Origin: JAFGRU01 sp963665915
Lineage (GTDB): Bacteria > Desulfobacterota > Desulfuromonadia > Desulfuromonadales > JAAYDE01
NCBI GenBank assembly: GCA_963665915.2
Contig: CAXXSG010000002.1
Coordinates: forward strand, 310,001-374,000
DNA length: 64,000 bases
Direction: 5' to 3'
In this document: in pieces, positions 34,084-43,250 of the stretch
Layout of the letters: each line of letters begins with the position of its first letter
How positions within the stretch are numbered: the stretch's first letter is position 1
Position numbers and translations under genes: made by a program
The notes under the pieces: model-generated
Databases searched by the model: none
Seen by the model: the letters and a program-made list of their open reading frames with translations, nothing else
What the model was told of the DNA's origin: nothing

Positions 34084-35112
34084 TTACATTCCGGCGTTTA
34101 CATCTTTGCTAAAATCTTTGATTGCTTCGAGCCAGTCGTCGACAAATTTTTTGTCGGTGCTGGATTTAATTTTGGCAACGACCGCTCCCTGAGATTTCTT
34201 TCTCATTTCTTCCTTGGCTTTGGCAGATAAGTCGTTGACTTTCATTCCCTTGGCTTCAAGCTTGTCGACGAGTTCCCTCTCACGGGCTTGATTGACGAAA
34301 CGGCTGTAATTTTGTCCCAACAGCGCTCCTCTTTCGATAATCGACTGGTATTCTTTGGGTAGTTTGTTGAACCATGCCAGGTTCGCGACCAGCGGCATCG
34401 GGTCGTAAATATGCCCCGTCAGCGAGGTATACTTCTGCACTTCATACATTTTTAATTCCCAGATGTTAGCCAGGGGATTTTCCTGCCCATCGACAATTTT
34501 CTGCTGCATCGTCATGTAGAGTTCAGTCCAGGGGACAGGGGTCGGGTTGGCGCCAAGGGTTTTGAAATTCATCATGTGCATGGGAGCTTCCATGGTCCTG
34601 ATCTTGATGCCATTAAGGTTTGCAGGACTGTTTATCGGCCGGACGTTGTTGGTCACATGACGGAAGCCGTTTTCCATGTAAGCCAAACCTTTCAGACCGA
34701 TGCTTTCGCTGGATTCCAGAAGCTTTTGCCCCATGGGCCCATCTAGTACACCCCATGCGGCGTCATAACTGTCAAATGCAAAGGGAATGTCCAGGACCAT
34801 GAATTTGTTGTTGAAGGTTGTCAGAGGGCCTGCCGAGGCCGTCGCCATTTCCAGCGCCCCGCTTTTAACCTGCTCAACAGATTCCCTTTCTCCACCAAGC
34901 TGGGAATTGCAGTAGATGGCTATTTCCATCGCTCCCTTGGTTTCTTTTTCAACATATTTCTTGAAAAGCATCAGGCCGAGGGTTTGCGGGTGGGTCATGG
35001 AATTGCACACCGAAATTCTTGCTTTTGTGGTTTTGGCAAACACCATTCCCGAAAATAGGAATAGCGATGCCGCCAAGAGAGCCGTACCGGTAAAAAGGTG
35101 CCTCTTTTTCAT
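34084..35112 (-). CDS. dctP: TRAP transporter periplasmic solute-binding protein (DctP type)
   Basis: 342 residues with a Sec signal peptide (about 1-26, ending FSGMVFA). DctP-family hallmarks are KIRTMEAPMHMMNFKTLGAN, which holds the arginine that clamps the ligand carboxylate, and MTMQQKIVDGQENPLANI. It captures an organic acid in the periplasm for the DctQM pair. The ligand is not predictable by eye; the linked LarA, glycerate kinase and dehydrogenase suggest a hydroxy-acid. AAGGAGG lies upstream of the start. Confidence 0.9.
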   Translation of the reverse strand: MKKRHLFTGTALLAASLFLFSGMVFAKTTKARISVCNSMTHPQTLGLMLFKKYVEKETKGAMEIAIYCNSQLGGERESVEQVKSGALEMATASAGPLTTFNNKFMVLDIPFAFDSYDAAWGVLDGPMGQKLLESSESIGLKGLAYMENGFRHVTNNVRPINSPANLNGIKIRTMEAPMHMMNFKTLGANPTPVPWTELYMTMQQKIVDGQENPLANIWELKMYEVQKYTSLTGHIYDPMPLVANLAWFNKLPKEYQSIIERGALLGQNYSRFVNQARERELVDKLEAKGMKVNDLSAKAKEEMRKKSQGAVVAKIKSSTDKKFVDDWLEAIKDFSKDVNAGM

Positions 35113-35193
35113 GATCCTACCTCCTTTTTAAATTGTAGCCGTTACTTCAAAACGGCAGTTCGGGAATCTCGGGTTGCCGAACCGCCAACCTAT

Positions 35194-36468
35194 CTAATAG
35201 CCAAACATTCGGGGTAACCATAAAGTCAATGCCGGAATGTAGGTAACAAACAAAAGGATCAGGATGCTGATCAAGATCATCGGCAACCCTTCCTTAGCCG
35301 TTTGTTCGATGGTGACTCCGGCCATCGGGCTTGTCACGAAAAGGGTGATCCCAAACGGGGGGGTGGCCAATCCGATAACCAGATTGACACAGATGATAAC
35401 CCCGATCTGGAGAGGATCAATTCCCATCCCCCAGGCGATGGGTGCCAGGATCGGTCCCAGGACGATGACAGAGGCATAGTCATCCATGAACATTCCGTTG
35501 ATCAACAGCAGAATATTTAGAAGGAGCAGGAAAAGCCAGACCGGTATCTGTGACATGGGACCACTGACGGTCTGAATGATCTGTTCGTTTGAGATGGCCC
35601 ATGCGGTGATTGTCGCACTTCCTGCAAGCATGATGACCAGGCCGGATGTAAGTGCTGTCTCCATGAAAATGCTGGGAAGATCGGACCATTTGACATCTTT
35701 CATGACGAACATGGAGAGAAAGAATGCATAGGCGGCGGCGGCGGCCGAGGCTTCAGTTACAGTGAATATCCCTCCAAAAATGCCGCCGAGGATGATGACC
35801 GGCAACATCAGTGCCGGGCAGGCCTTCCTGAATTGTCTCCATTTCTCCGGCCAGTCTCCGGTTTCATGACAGGGGTAATTCCTCTTCCGGGCCAAAAAAT
35901 AAATCACCAGCATCTGGGCGAGGGCGATCATGAAGGCGGGTATGATGGAAGCCAGGAAAATTCCGGCAATGGAAGTTCTTCCTACGGAAACACAGTAAAT
36001 GATCATCAGAACGCTGGGCGGCATAATCGGCCCAAGCAGCGAAGCCGAAGCCATCACCCCGGAGGCGTAACCGGCAGAATATCCCTCCTCTTTCATCATC
36101 GGGATCAGAAAAGAACCCAGGGAAGCGGTGGCTGCAACTGCAAGGCCGACAATGGCTCCCATAAAAAGGCAGGTACCGACAGTCACGAGAGCAAGAGCCC
36201 CTCGCACATGCCCCACGAAAGCATTAACAAAATCGGTCAGTGACTTGAGAAGACTTCCCTTGACCATTAATTGGCCGGTAAGAATGAAGAAAGGGACTGC
36301 CAGCAGAGCAAAACCGTTCATCCCTTGGAACATTCTTTGGGAAACCAGTGTCAGGGGATAATCTCCAACCAGGAGGTAGACAATCGAACTGAGAATCAGA
36401 TTGAAGGCAATGGGGAATCCAATCAGCAGCAACAGCACAAAACAAATGATCAAAGACAGTAAAGCCAC
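35194..36468 (-). CDS. dctM: TRAP transporter large membrane subunit (DctM type)
   Basis: 424 residues with about a dozen membrane segments. DctM hallmarks include RMFQGMNGFALLAVPFFILT, GPIMPPSVLMIIYCVSVG and MDDYASVIVLGPILAPIAWG. It is the sodium- or proton-driven channel subunit. The start is GTG at 36468 with GAGAGGG upstream. It is the first transporter gene after the IclR gene, and a palindrome lies in the gap before it. Confidence 0.92.
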   Translation of the reverse strand: MALLSLIICFVLLLLIGFPIAFNLILSSIVYLLVGDYPLTLVSQRMFQGMNGFALLAVPFFILTGQLMVKGSLLKSLTDFVNAFVGHVRGALALVTVGTCLFMGAIVGLAVAATASLGSFLIPMMKEEGYSAGYASGVMASASLLGPIMPPSVLMIIYCVSVGRTSIAGIFLASIIPAFMIALAQMLVIYFLARKRNYPCHETGDWPEKWRQFRKACPALMLPVIILGGIFGGIFTVTEASAAAAAYAFFLSMFVMKDVKWSDLPSIFMETALTSGLVIMLAGSATITAWAISNEQIIQTVSGPMSQIPVWLFLLLLNILLLINGMFMDDYASVIVLGPILAPIAWGMGIDPLQIGVIICVNLVIGLATPPFGITLFVTSPMAGVTIEQTAKEGLPMILISILILLFVTYIPALTLWLPRMFGY

Positions 36469-36534
36469 TTAAAACCCTCTCCCCAAAGTTAATCGTCCGA
36501 ATGGTTTACTAACCTGTCTCTAAAAATGCTGATT

Positions 36535-36566
36535 ATTTTGCATCGCAAAATCATTTTGCGGGAAAT
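36535..36566 (-). promoter_or_regulatory. Candidate IclR-type operator before dctM
   Basis: A perfect palindrome, ATTTTGC-ATC-GCAAAAT (36535-36551), is followed by TTGCGGGAAAT (36556-36566). The latter recurs inverted (ATTTCCCGCAA) at 37401-37411 before iclR. Sharing of sites between the two gaps supports one regulator acting on both. Confidence 0.5.
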
Positions 36567-36567
36567 G

Positions 36568-37350
36568 TCACCTGCTATCCTTTTTGTGATTCAAATTGGA
36601 TTTGCTTAGAAGTGCTGAGATTTCATTTGCAGCATGCTTAACAGTTTTTATGTTATTTTTTAACGTTGCTTCAGAAAGACGGAAAAGCGGACCACTTATC
36701 GAAAGACTTGCCGCTATTTTCTCATTTTGATTAAAAATTGGCGCAACAATCGAATACGCCCCTTCTTCTCTCTCCCCCTGGCTTACCGCATAACCATCCC
36801 GGCGGATCTTTTCCAGGTCCATCTCCAGCTCCTCTGGATTAACGACGGTTTTGGGGGTAAATTGTTCCAGGCCTTTATTGCTGATGAATTTCTTCCGTTC
36901 AGAGGCTGTAAGATAAGCAAGAAGAACTTTGCCGGCCGCACCGCAATGAAGGGGTAAAATCTTGCCTACCGGTGTGACTTTTGCCAGGTCAAAATGACTT
37001 TTTACAGCCTCAAGACAGATTCTTCGATTTTCATCGAGCCCATAGAGGGAAACCTCTTCCCCACAAGAGTCCCGAAGTTTCTCCATCACTGGTCGTGCCA
37101 GGTCCGGCAGACTTGTTTTATGACGAAGCACGGCAGACCACTGATGAAATTTAATCCCAAGTTGATATTTGCCGTTTGGGCCGATCTGTTCAATACATTG
37201 TTTTTTAGCAAGCGTGGAAAGAATTCGTGAGACGGTACTCTGGTTTAGGCCGGTCAGATGACTGATTTCGACAACCCTGAGGAGAGGGTTTTCAAGTGTA
37301 AAGCAGGAAAGGATGTCAACAGATTTTTCGACGGATTTTATGAAGGTCAT
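36568..37350 (-). CDS. IclR-family transcriptional regulator of the catabolic cassette
   Basis: 260 residues. The N-terminal winged helix (about 8-65, including VVEISHLTGLNQSTVSRILS) and the C-terminal IclR effector domain (LPLHCGAAGKVLLAYLTASE, then GYAVSQGEREEGAYSIVAPI) are typical. IclR proteins sense small carboxylates and control nearby catabolic genes. The gene is upstream of, and in line with, the TRAP/LarA/enolase genes. Palindromic sites with the same 3-base centre lie before both iclR and dctM. No strong ribosome site is visible before 37350. Confidence 0.88.
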   Translation of the reverse strand: MTFIKSVEKSVDILSCFTLENPLLRVVEISHLTGLNQSTVSRILSTLAKKQCIEQIGPNGKYQLGIKFHQWSAVLRHKTSLPDLARPVMEKLRDSCGEEVSLYGLDENRRICLEAVKSHFDLAKVTPVGKILPLHCGAAGKVLLAYLTASERKKFISNKGLEQFTPKTVVNPEELEMDLEKIRRDGYAVSQGEREEGAYSIVAPIFNQNEKIAASLSISGPLFRLSEATLKNNIKTVKHAANEISALLSKSNLNHKKDSR

Positions 37351-37378
37351 ATTTTTTATTGCACAATGTGAATGGTTG

Positions 37379-37411
37379 TTTCATATCATGAAATAATTAT
37401 ATTTCCCGCAA
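37379..37411 (-). promoter_or_regulatory. Candidate operator/promoter region before iclR
   Basis: TTTCAT-ATC-ATGAAA (37379-37393) is a perfect palindrome, followed by ATTTCCCGCAA (37401-37411), the inverse of a word before dctM. They lie 29-61 bases upstream of the iclR start, fitting autoregulation. The rest of the 306-base gap to miaB (37351-37656) shows no gene. Confidence 0.45.
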
Positions 37412-37656
37412 TATTATTGTCAAGTTTAATTTCCAGTTTTTCAAAAACGTTCCTGTGGGTTATTTGATCTTATGATCTCGCAGTCGAAAGACTCTTTTTT
37501 GAGGTTGAGCCACTAGCCAAAAGCCAAGAGTTGATATAAAAATTGGCGGTTGCAGCAGAAGGCTTTCTGAATACGGGTAAAAGTCCGGGAAATCCATTGA
37601 CTTTTCTCGATCTCTCCACTTACCCTTTTGGCAAAATCGATAGGAAATTGGAGCTT

Positions 37657-38982
37657 ATGAGAAAAAAATTTTACATGGAAACCTTCGGTTGCCAGATGAA
37701 TGTCGTGGATTCGGAGCAGATTGCCGGCCTTCTGGAGGGGTTGGGTTATGAGTCGAGCAGCGCTCCGGAGCATGCCGACCTGATTCTCCTCAACACCTGT
37801 ACCATTCGTGAGAGAGCGGAAAGAAAGGTTGTCGGCCACCTGTGGCAGTTCAAGCCTTTGAAAGAGGCGAATCCAGCTCTGCTGATTGCCGTGGGCGGCT
37901 GTGTGGCTCAGCAGGAGGGTCAGCGCCTCCTGGACCAGCTTCCCCATGTGGATGTCGTGTTCGGCACTCACAATATTCACTTGTTGCCTGATTTGATCCG
38001 CAAAGCCGGGGATCACCAGCGTTGCCTGGAAACCGATTTCCTGGATAAGGAAACGCGCCTGAGATTATTTCCGAAAAGGCGTTGTAACAGGGCTGTTACC
38101 CAATTTGTGACGATCATGCAGGGGTGCGATAACTTCTGTGCTTATTGCGTGGTTCCCCTTGTGCGGGGGCGCGAAATCAGCCGTCCCAGTCCGGAAATCG
38201 TCGCGGAGGTTCGGGAACTGGCTGAAAATGGAACCCGGGAAGTGACGCTGGTCGGACAGAATGTCAATTCTTATGGTAATAATCTTACGGATGAAAAATC
38301 CTTTGTTGAGCTTTTAGATGTGGTCCATGATATCCCGGGGATTGAAAGAATCCGCTTTGTGACCTCTCATCCTAAGGATATTTCAGATCAGCTGATCGAC
38401 TCTTTTTCCAGATTGCCGAAACTTTGCAGACATATTCATCTCCCTTTTCAAAGCGGCTCCAACGGAATCCTCAAGCTGATGGGGAGAGGGTACACACGAG
38501 AAGCTTATCTGGAAAAGATTGCTCGTCTTAAAGCGACCTGTCCTGAAATCCGTCTGACCACGGATATTATCGTCGGTTTTCCCGGTGAAACGGAAAATGA
38601 CTTTAAAGACACCTTGGATCTGGTCACACAGGTTCGCTTTGCCGATGCTTTTACCTTTCTCTATTCACCACGGCCCAATACGCAGGCTTTGAATTTGCAT
38701 GACGACACTTCTGGAGTGCTGAAACAACAGAGATTCGAGCGTCTCCTGGAAGTTCAGGAGGAGATCAGCCGGCAAACCTGGGCTGAGGATGTCGGCAGAA
38801 CTTTTCCGGTACTGGTGGAAGGTGAGAGTCGCCAGGGCGGAGGCCAGATTTTCGGGCGGACCGACTGGAGCCGAATTGTCAACTTCTACGGCGACCCGGA
38901 ACTGATCGGACAGACGGTTGCGGTGCGGATCGTCGCTTCATACAAAAACTCGCAACTGGGCGAACGGTCGAATTCTTTCTGA
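37657..38982 (+). CDS. miaB: tRNA methylthiotransferase MiaB
   Basis: 441 residues from the ATG at 37657, with TTGGAG 4-9 bases upstream; the longer frame from 37543 has no family match. The three N-terminal cluster cysteines lie in ETFGCQMN, LLNTCTIRE and GGCVAQQ, and the radical-SAM triad is CDNFCAYC. The C-terminal TRAM domain follows about residue 375. MiaB adds the methylthio group to i6A37 of tRNAs reading UNN codons. It stands alone between the iclR promoter and a repeat-rich gap. Confidence 0.95.
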   Translation: MRKKFYMETFGCQMNVVDSEQIAGLLEGLGYESSSAPEHADLILLNTCTIRERAERKVVGHLWQFKPLKEANPALLIAVGGCVAQQEGQRLLDQLPHVDVVFGTHNIHLLPDLIRKAGDHQRCLETDFLDKETRLRLFPKRRCNRAVTQFVTIMQGCDNFCAYCVVPLVRGREISRPSPEIVAEVRELAENGTREVTLVGQNVNSYGNNLTDEKSFVELLDVVHDIPGIERIRFVTSHPKDISDQLIDSFSRLPKLCRHIHLPFQSGSNGILKLMGRGYTREAYLEKIARLKATCPEIRLTTDIIVGFPGETENDFKDTLDLVTQVRFADAFTFLYSPRPNTQALNLHDDTSGVLKQQRFERLLEVQEEISRQTWAEDVGRTFPVLVEGESRQGGGQIFGRTDWSRIVNFYGDPELIGQTVAVRIVASYKNSQLGERSNSF

Positions 38983-39029
38983 GGGCTTGAAAAGTTTTAT
39001 TCGCTGATAGCTCGTAGTCAAAACCCTTT

Positions 39030-39063
39030 TTACCGCAGAGAACGCGAAGCACGCAAAGAAAAA
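39030..39063 (+). repeat. Dispersed intergenic repeat, copy 2
   Basis: TTACCGCAGAGAACGCGAAG then CACGCAAAGAAAA, nearly identical to the minus strand of 23311-23344. It lies just after miaB. Confidence 0.8.
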
Positions 39064-39099
39064 ATAACCGCTGATTTGCACTGATCGTCGCTGATAAAG

Positions 39100-39180
39100 A
39101 ACCAATGACCAGTGACAAGCGACCAATGACCAATGACCAAAAACGACCATTAGCCATGAGCTACGACCCACGAGCCAAAA
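39100..39180 (+). repeat. Degenerate ACCAATGACC-type tandem repeat
   Basis: Several imperfect copies of ACCAATGACC and related words (GACCAATGACCAATGACC, then CGACC, CGACCC) fill the gap after copy 2 of the dispersed repeat. No gene is seen here. Confidence 0.6.
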
Positions 39181-39226
39181 ACATTCAGCCTTCAGTCTTT
39201 AACCTTCAACTTGTTTTATATTGGTG

Positions 39227-41083
39227 ATGAGCATGGCAAAAGGTAGAATCCTGGCAATTGACGATGAACAGTTTTTCAGAAGGTTTTATGCAGACCTTTT
39301 GGGAGCGGAAGGCTACCAGGTTGTTACGGCCGTCAGTGGCAGTAAGGGGCTGGATCATGTCTATCGTGAGGAATTCGACCTGGTTATTCTGGATATGGAC
39401 CTCGGGGAGGAAAATTCTCTGGAGGTGGCGCAACTGATCCGGCAGCTGAATCCCGATCAGGAAATCATGGCGGTAACCCGGCAAAAAGATGTCAACCTGG
39501 CTGTCCAGGCCATGAAAAAAGGGGTTGCCGAATACCTGCTAAAACCGATCGATCCGGAAGCCTTTCTCCTTCTGATCAATAAAGTTCTCTATCGCCAGAC
39601 CTTGAGGAGCGAACACGCCAAGCTGATCGATGAGAATGTTGATTACTTTTCGATTCTCGCCTCTTACCGGAAGTGCCTTGGTCTGTTGAAAATCCACGAA
39701 TTGGATCGTTTGACGGACTTCATTGCCGACATCATGATGGAAATACTGCAGGCTGACGGCGCCGCCCTCTGGCTTTATCGGGAGATGGCCAATCACTATC
39801 GTTTGCGTAGTGCGCGAGGGCTGGCCAAGGTTCCTCCTGAAGAGGATATTTTTCAGCCGACCGGAGCTGAACGCCGTGCTTTTACCGATGGGGAAGCCAT
39901 GTTCGGGGATGAACCTACAACCATTCAGGTCCCTGTCAATTTCAGCAACGAAACACTGGCGCTGGTCCGGGTGGAGGCCCCCAGCGGGCGGAAAAACTTT
40001 AATCGTAGAGACCTGAAAGTGGCAGCCATGGTGGCTGAAATTGCGGCAACGGGTCTGCATAACGCCCTCCTTTTTCGGAGCCTGGAGCGTAACATTCTGC
40101 GTTCCCCCCGCAATGAAGCTTATAATATGGTGTTTTTCCGGGATTACGCTTCCAAGGAGATTCACAAAGCCCAGCGCTATGGACGCGATCTGTCGATCAC
40201 CAAGTTGCGTATAAAGAACTATGCCCAATTGAAATGTGAATTCAAAGATCGCGAGGTCGAGGATGCGATCAGCAACCTGGTCAGTGCTCTTGGTATCACG
40301 CTCCGGGAGGCGGATATCATTGCCATGGATGGTCCGGACGAGTTTTTTCTTTTTCTCCCGGAAACGGATTACTGGGGTTCCCTGTTGACCCAGAGGCGCA
40401 TTCTGAGGATATTAAAACCTAAACTGGTGGTTAACAATCTTCAGAAAAGTCTTCCCATCAAGGTGGTTCTGCGTTCCGCTTCCTGTTCCGTGGATGGAAG
40501 TTCCTTCAAGCAGCTCACTGAAACCGCGGAAAATCGTCTTCAGGCACTGGACTCAAGTCTTACTTGCAAATACGGTCTGGAAGATCTCTCCTTCTGGGAT
40601 GCCGTTGAAAAAATCATGGGAAAAACCCCTGAGACGTCCTCCGACGTTTCCGGATATCAGGAACACTGCAATGTCCAGCTCACCGAAGACTGTATTGAGA
40701 AAGTCCTGCGTTCTTTCGGTCGAGAATTGACGGAGGCCAGCCGAGTTCGGGGTTTTATCTATCATGGCTGCGGAAATTTTGAAAATGTCAGGGGGCAGTT
40801 GCCCCATCCCGGGTTGATTGAAAGCTCTTCGACTTCTATCTTTCTGCTGGGGGGAAGTCAGAGGGAAACCTGGAGTTATCAGCGGATTATTCCTATATAT
40901 ATTTCCGAACCAAACTTCACCGAGTCGCCCTTTTTTCTCTATTTGAGCGAAGAATTTGCCTATGCCCTTCTGACCAGGCGAAAAGGGGGACAGTGGTACG
41001 GATTTCATACCTCTGATTTTTATTTTGTAGAAAGCATGATTCTAAAACTGCAGGAACAATATCGGCTTCAGGAAGACATCTGA
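39227..41083 (+). CDS. Receiver-GAF-degenerate GGDEF signalling protein
   Basis: 618 residues from the ATG at 39227; the ATG at 39233 is equally possible. A receiver domain (about 5-120) has acidic pair DDE, phosphoacceptor D in VILDMDL, and lysine in LLKPID. A GAF-like domain follows (about 155-295; ADGAALWLYREMANHYRLRS). The next block (about 310-450) has GGDEF-domain shape, but the signature reads GPDEF, so cyclase activity is doubtful. The last 150 residues match nothing I know. It is coupled to the next receiver/DUF4388 gene (3-base gap). A signalling scaffold or effector is likely. Confidence 0.7.
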   Translation: MSMAKGRILAIDDEQFFRRFYADLLGAEGYQVVTAVSGSKGLDHVYREEFDLVILDMDLGEENSLEVAQLIRQLNPDQEIMAVTRQKDVNLAVQAMKKGVAEYLLKPIDPEAFLLLINKVLYRQTLRSEHAKLIDENVDYFSILASYRKCLGLLKIHELDRLTDFIADIMMEILQADGAALWLYREMANHYRLRSARGLAKVPPEEDIFQPTGAERRAFTDGEAMFGDEPTTIQVPVNFSNETLALVRVEAPSGRKNFNRRDLKVAAMVAEIAATGLHNALLFRSLERNILRSPRNEAYNMVFFRDYASKEIHKAQRYGRDLSITKLRIKNYAQLKCEFKDREVEDAISNLVSALGITLREADIIAMDGPDEFFLFLPETDYWGSLLTQRRILRILKPKLVVNNLQKSLPIKVVLRSASCSVDGSSFKQLTETAENRLQALDSSLTCKYGLEDLSFWDAVEKIMGKTPETSSDVSGYQEHCNVQLTEDCIEKVLRSFGRELTEASRVRGFIYHGCGNFENVRGQLPHPGLIESSSTSIFLLGGSQRETWSYQRIIPIYISEPNFTESPFFLYLSEEFAYALLTRRKGGQWYGFHTSDFYFVESMILKLQEQYRLQEDI

Positions 41084-41086
41084 CCT

Positions 41087-42582
41087 ATGAGCAAAAAAAC
41101 TCTTCATTTAATCATTGCCGGTGACATACCCGAATTGGCCTTCATGCCAAAACTGTTGGCTGAACAGGGATTTTCTGTGCGGGTTTGCAAAGACGGGCCG
41201 GAAACTTTGCAGGTTTCTCTTGTCACTCCTCCGCAGTTGTTGGTGGTGGATATGAATCTGGCGCTTCTGCCGTTGCTGAGCCTGGTTTCTATCCTGAGGA
41301 GCAACCCAAAAACGCTGGAGATTTCTTTCTTTATCCTCGGACGGGATGAAAATTCCCAAAAGATCATGGAATTTATGCGTCCGGAGAAAGATTTTTTTGT
41401 GTCCCGGCCGTTTAATCAGGAGCAGATGACCAACCGGGTTCTCCAGACCCTTAAAAAGTCGGTCGATGTGGGTGAACTGGCTGATCGCAAGAACGAAATT
41501 GAGGGTGACCTGAAGCAGATTTCACTGGTTGACCTGCTGCAGGTGTTCAACTTGAATCGCAAAGACGGGATTCTTACCCTGGAACGTTCCCGGGAAAAAG
41601 GGAAGGTGTTTTTCTTCTGGAAGGCAATGTGGTCAATGCCCAGGCTGGAGCTGTTGATGGTGAAAAGGCTTTGTTCCGGCTTCTGGGTTGGGAAAATGGA
41701 AGTTTCTGGTTCAGTCCCGGGGGAGTGAATTGTGAAATAAAAATCAACCTTCCCGTGGACCATCTTCTTATGGAAGGGCTGCGGCAAAATGATGAAATGG
41801 AGTCGCAGATCGGGTTCTTGCCCCGGCGGGAGATGAGCCTGGAACTTCGTGTCCCTAAAGATCACCTGCCCAAGGGATTGCGGCCTTCCACCCAGGAAAT
41901 TCTTACCCTCCTCCATCACTATGAAAAAGTGGAAGACATTCTGGATAAATGTCCTCGTCCCGATTACGAGGTTCTGCACATTCTGAGGGTTCTTCTGGAA
42001 AAAGGGTTGGTTGAAAAAGCTCAAAAGCTGGAACCCACCAGCCATAAAGATGACCATCCTTTGTTGTCCGCTGAGGCAATAGTTTCTATTCGCGACTGTC
42101 TAGGGGAAAAAGATTCCCTTTTGGAAGAGGGGTCCGCCAAACTCGTTGTGCTCACCTCCTCGGCCCGGGAGTTGACGGATTTTACGGATGTTTTCAAGGG
42201 TATACACGAGTTTGAACTGGAGTCCGGTTGGAAGAACAATGAAACGATATTTCGAGTCGGGGACTTCGGTCGGCTTCGCGTTGCGGAAAATTTTTTTCTG
42301 CGATTTTTTTCCATGTCTTCTGCTCCTGAGGCCGGGCCGCTGTGGGCCCCCTTCTGTCGCAGGGTTATCGGGGTCATATCCTTGTACCCTTATGAAGAAA
42401 AGACAGTGGCTGAGTCCTTTTTCCAGAGCAAGAAAGTCCCGGTGTTCAGGGTTCGGCTGGACAAGGCCCATGGTGATGAATTATGGTTGAAGTCAGGAGA
42501 TCGTTCAGAACTTCGAAAACTTTTGGACAACTTTTCATCGGCTTTTCTGGCTAACCATTTTGCAGTGAGGGAACTGCCATGA
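41087..42582 (+). CDS. Receiver-DUF4388 protein with pseudo-GTPase-like tail, frame broken at about 41610
   Basis: Two frames together encode one protein of about 498 residues. Frame one (41087 on) gives a receiver-like domain (VVDMNL phosphoacceptor, but arginine where the usual lysine sits) and the first half of DUF4388 (IEGDLKQISLVDLLQVFNLN). Frame two (through 42582) continues DUF4388 (NAQAGAVDGEKALFRLLGWE) and then a region like the second half of MglA-type GTPases (FGRLRVAENFFLRFFSMSSA), without a P-loop. The switch lies at a five-T run (41609-41613). One missing T would restore one frame. The stop overlaps the PHP gene by four bases. Confidence 0.65.
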
Positions 42583-43244
42583 TTGATTTACATACCCATT
42601 CCATTTTCAGCGACGGGGAGCTGATTCCGTCGGAACTGGTCCGGCGGGCGGCGGTTACAGGATATCGTGCCATCGCTATTACCGATCATGCTGACTATTC
42701 CAATCTTGACTATATTCTTCCGAGGCTTTCCAAGGTGGCGGAAAAGCTTGGAGAAAACTACGGGGTCAGGGTTTTTTTCGGGGTTGAGTTGACGTATATT
42801 CCGCCCCCGTTAATCAAGGATGCGGCCGTTGAAGCGCGAAGGCATGGCGCTCAACTGGTCGTCTGCCATGGCGAGAGCTTGGTGGAGCCGGTGGCGCCAG
42901 GGACCAATCGTGCTGCCATTCTGGCTGGTGTCGATATTCTTGCTCACCCCGGCCTCATCCGTGAAGAAGAGGTGCGCCTGGCAAAGGAAGGCGGAGTCTG
43001 TCTGGAGATCACTACCCGCAAGGGGCACTCCCTCTGCAACGGTCACGTGGCGGCTCTGGCCAGGAAATACGGCGCCGACCTAATTATTAATACCGACAGT
43101 CACTCTCCAGAAGATCTGACCACTTGGGCAAATGCCAGGGCAGTGGCTTTAGGCGCGGGGCTTTTTGACGAAGAGGTTGAAAATGCACGTCGTAATTCTT
43201 TAAGGATTGTTGAGAGGATACTCGGGAAGAAATTGGACGGATAA
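42579..43244 (+). CDS. PHP-domain phosphoesterase
   Basis: 221 residues. PHP metal motifs are visible: DLHTHSIFSDGE, ITDHADYSN, FFGVELTY, VVCHGES, ILAHPGL and INTDSHSPED. Family members are histidinol phosphatase-like or nucleotide phosphoesterases; the substrate cannot be told. It overlaps the upstream frame-shifted gene by four bases (ATGA), so coupling is likely. Confidence 0.85.
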   Translation: MIDLHTHSIFSDGELIPSELVRRAAVTGYRAIAITDHADYSNLDYILPRLSKVAEKLGENYGVRVFFGVELTYIPPPLIKDAAVEARRHGAQLVVCHGESLVEPVAPGTNRAAILAGVDILAHPGLIREEEVRLAKEGGVCLEITTRKGHSLCNGHVAALARKYGADLIINTDSHSPEDLTTWANARAVALGAGLFDEEVENARRNSLRIVERILGKKLDG

Positions 43245-43250
43245 AACCTT

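Noticed and set aside
41606..41617. Programmed -1 frameshifting at the T-run in the DUF4388 gene
   Set aside because: GTG-TTT-TTC is not a good slippery heptamer (G instead of T at the first position) and no clear downstream structure was found. An indel is simpler.
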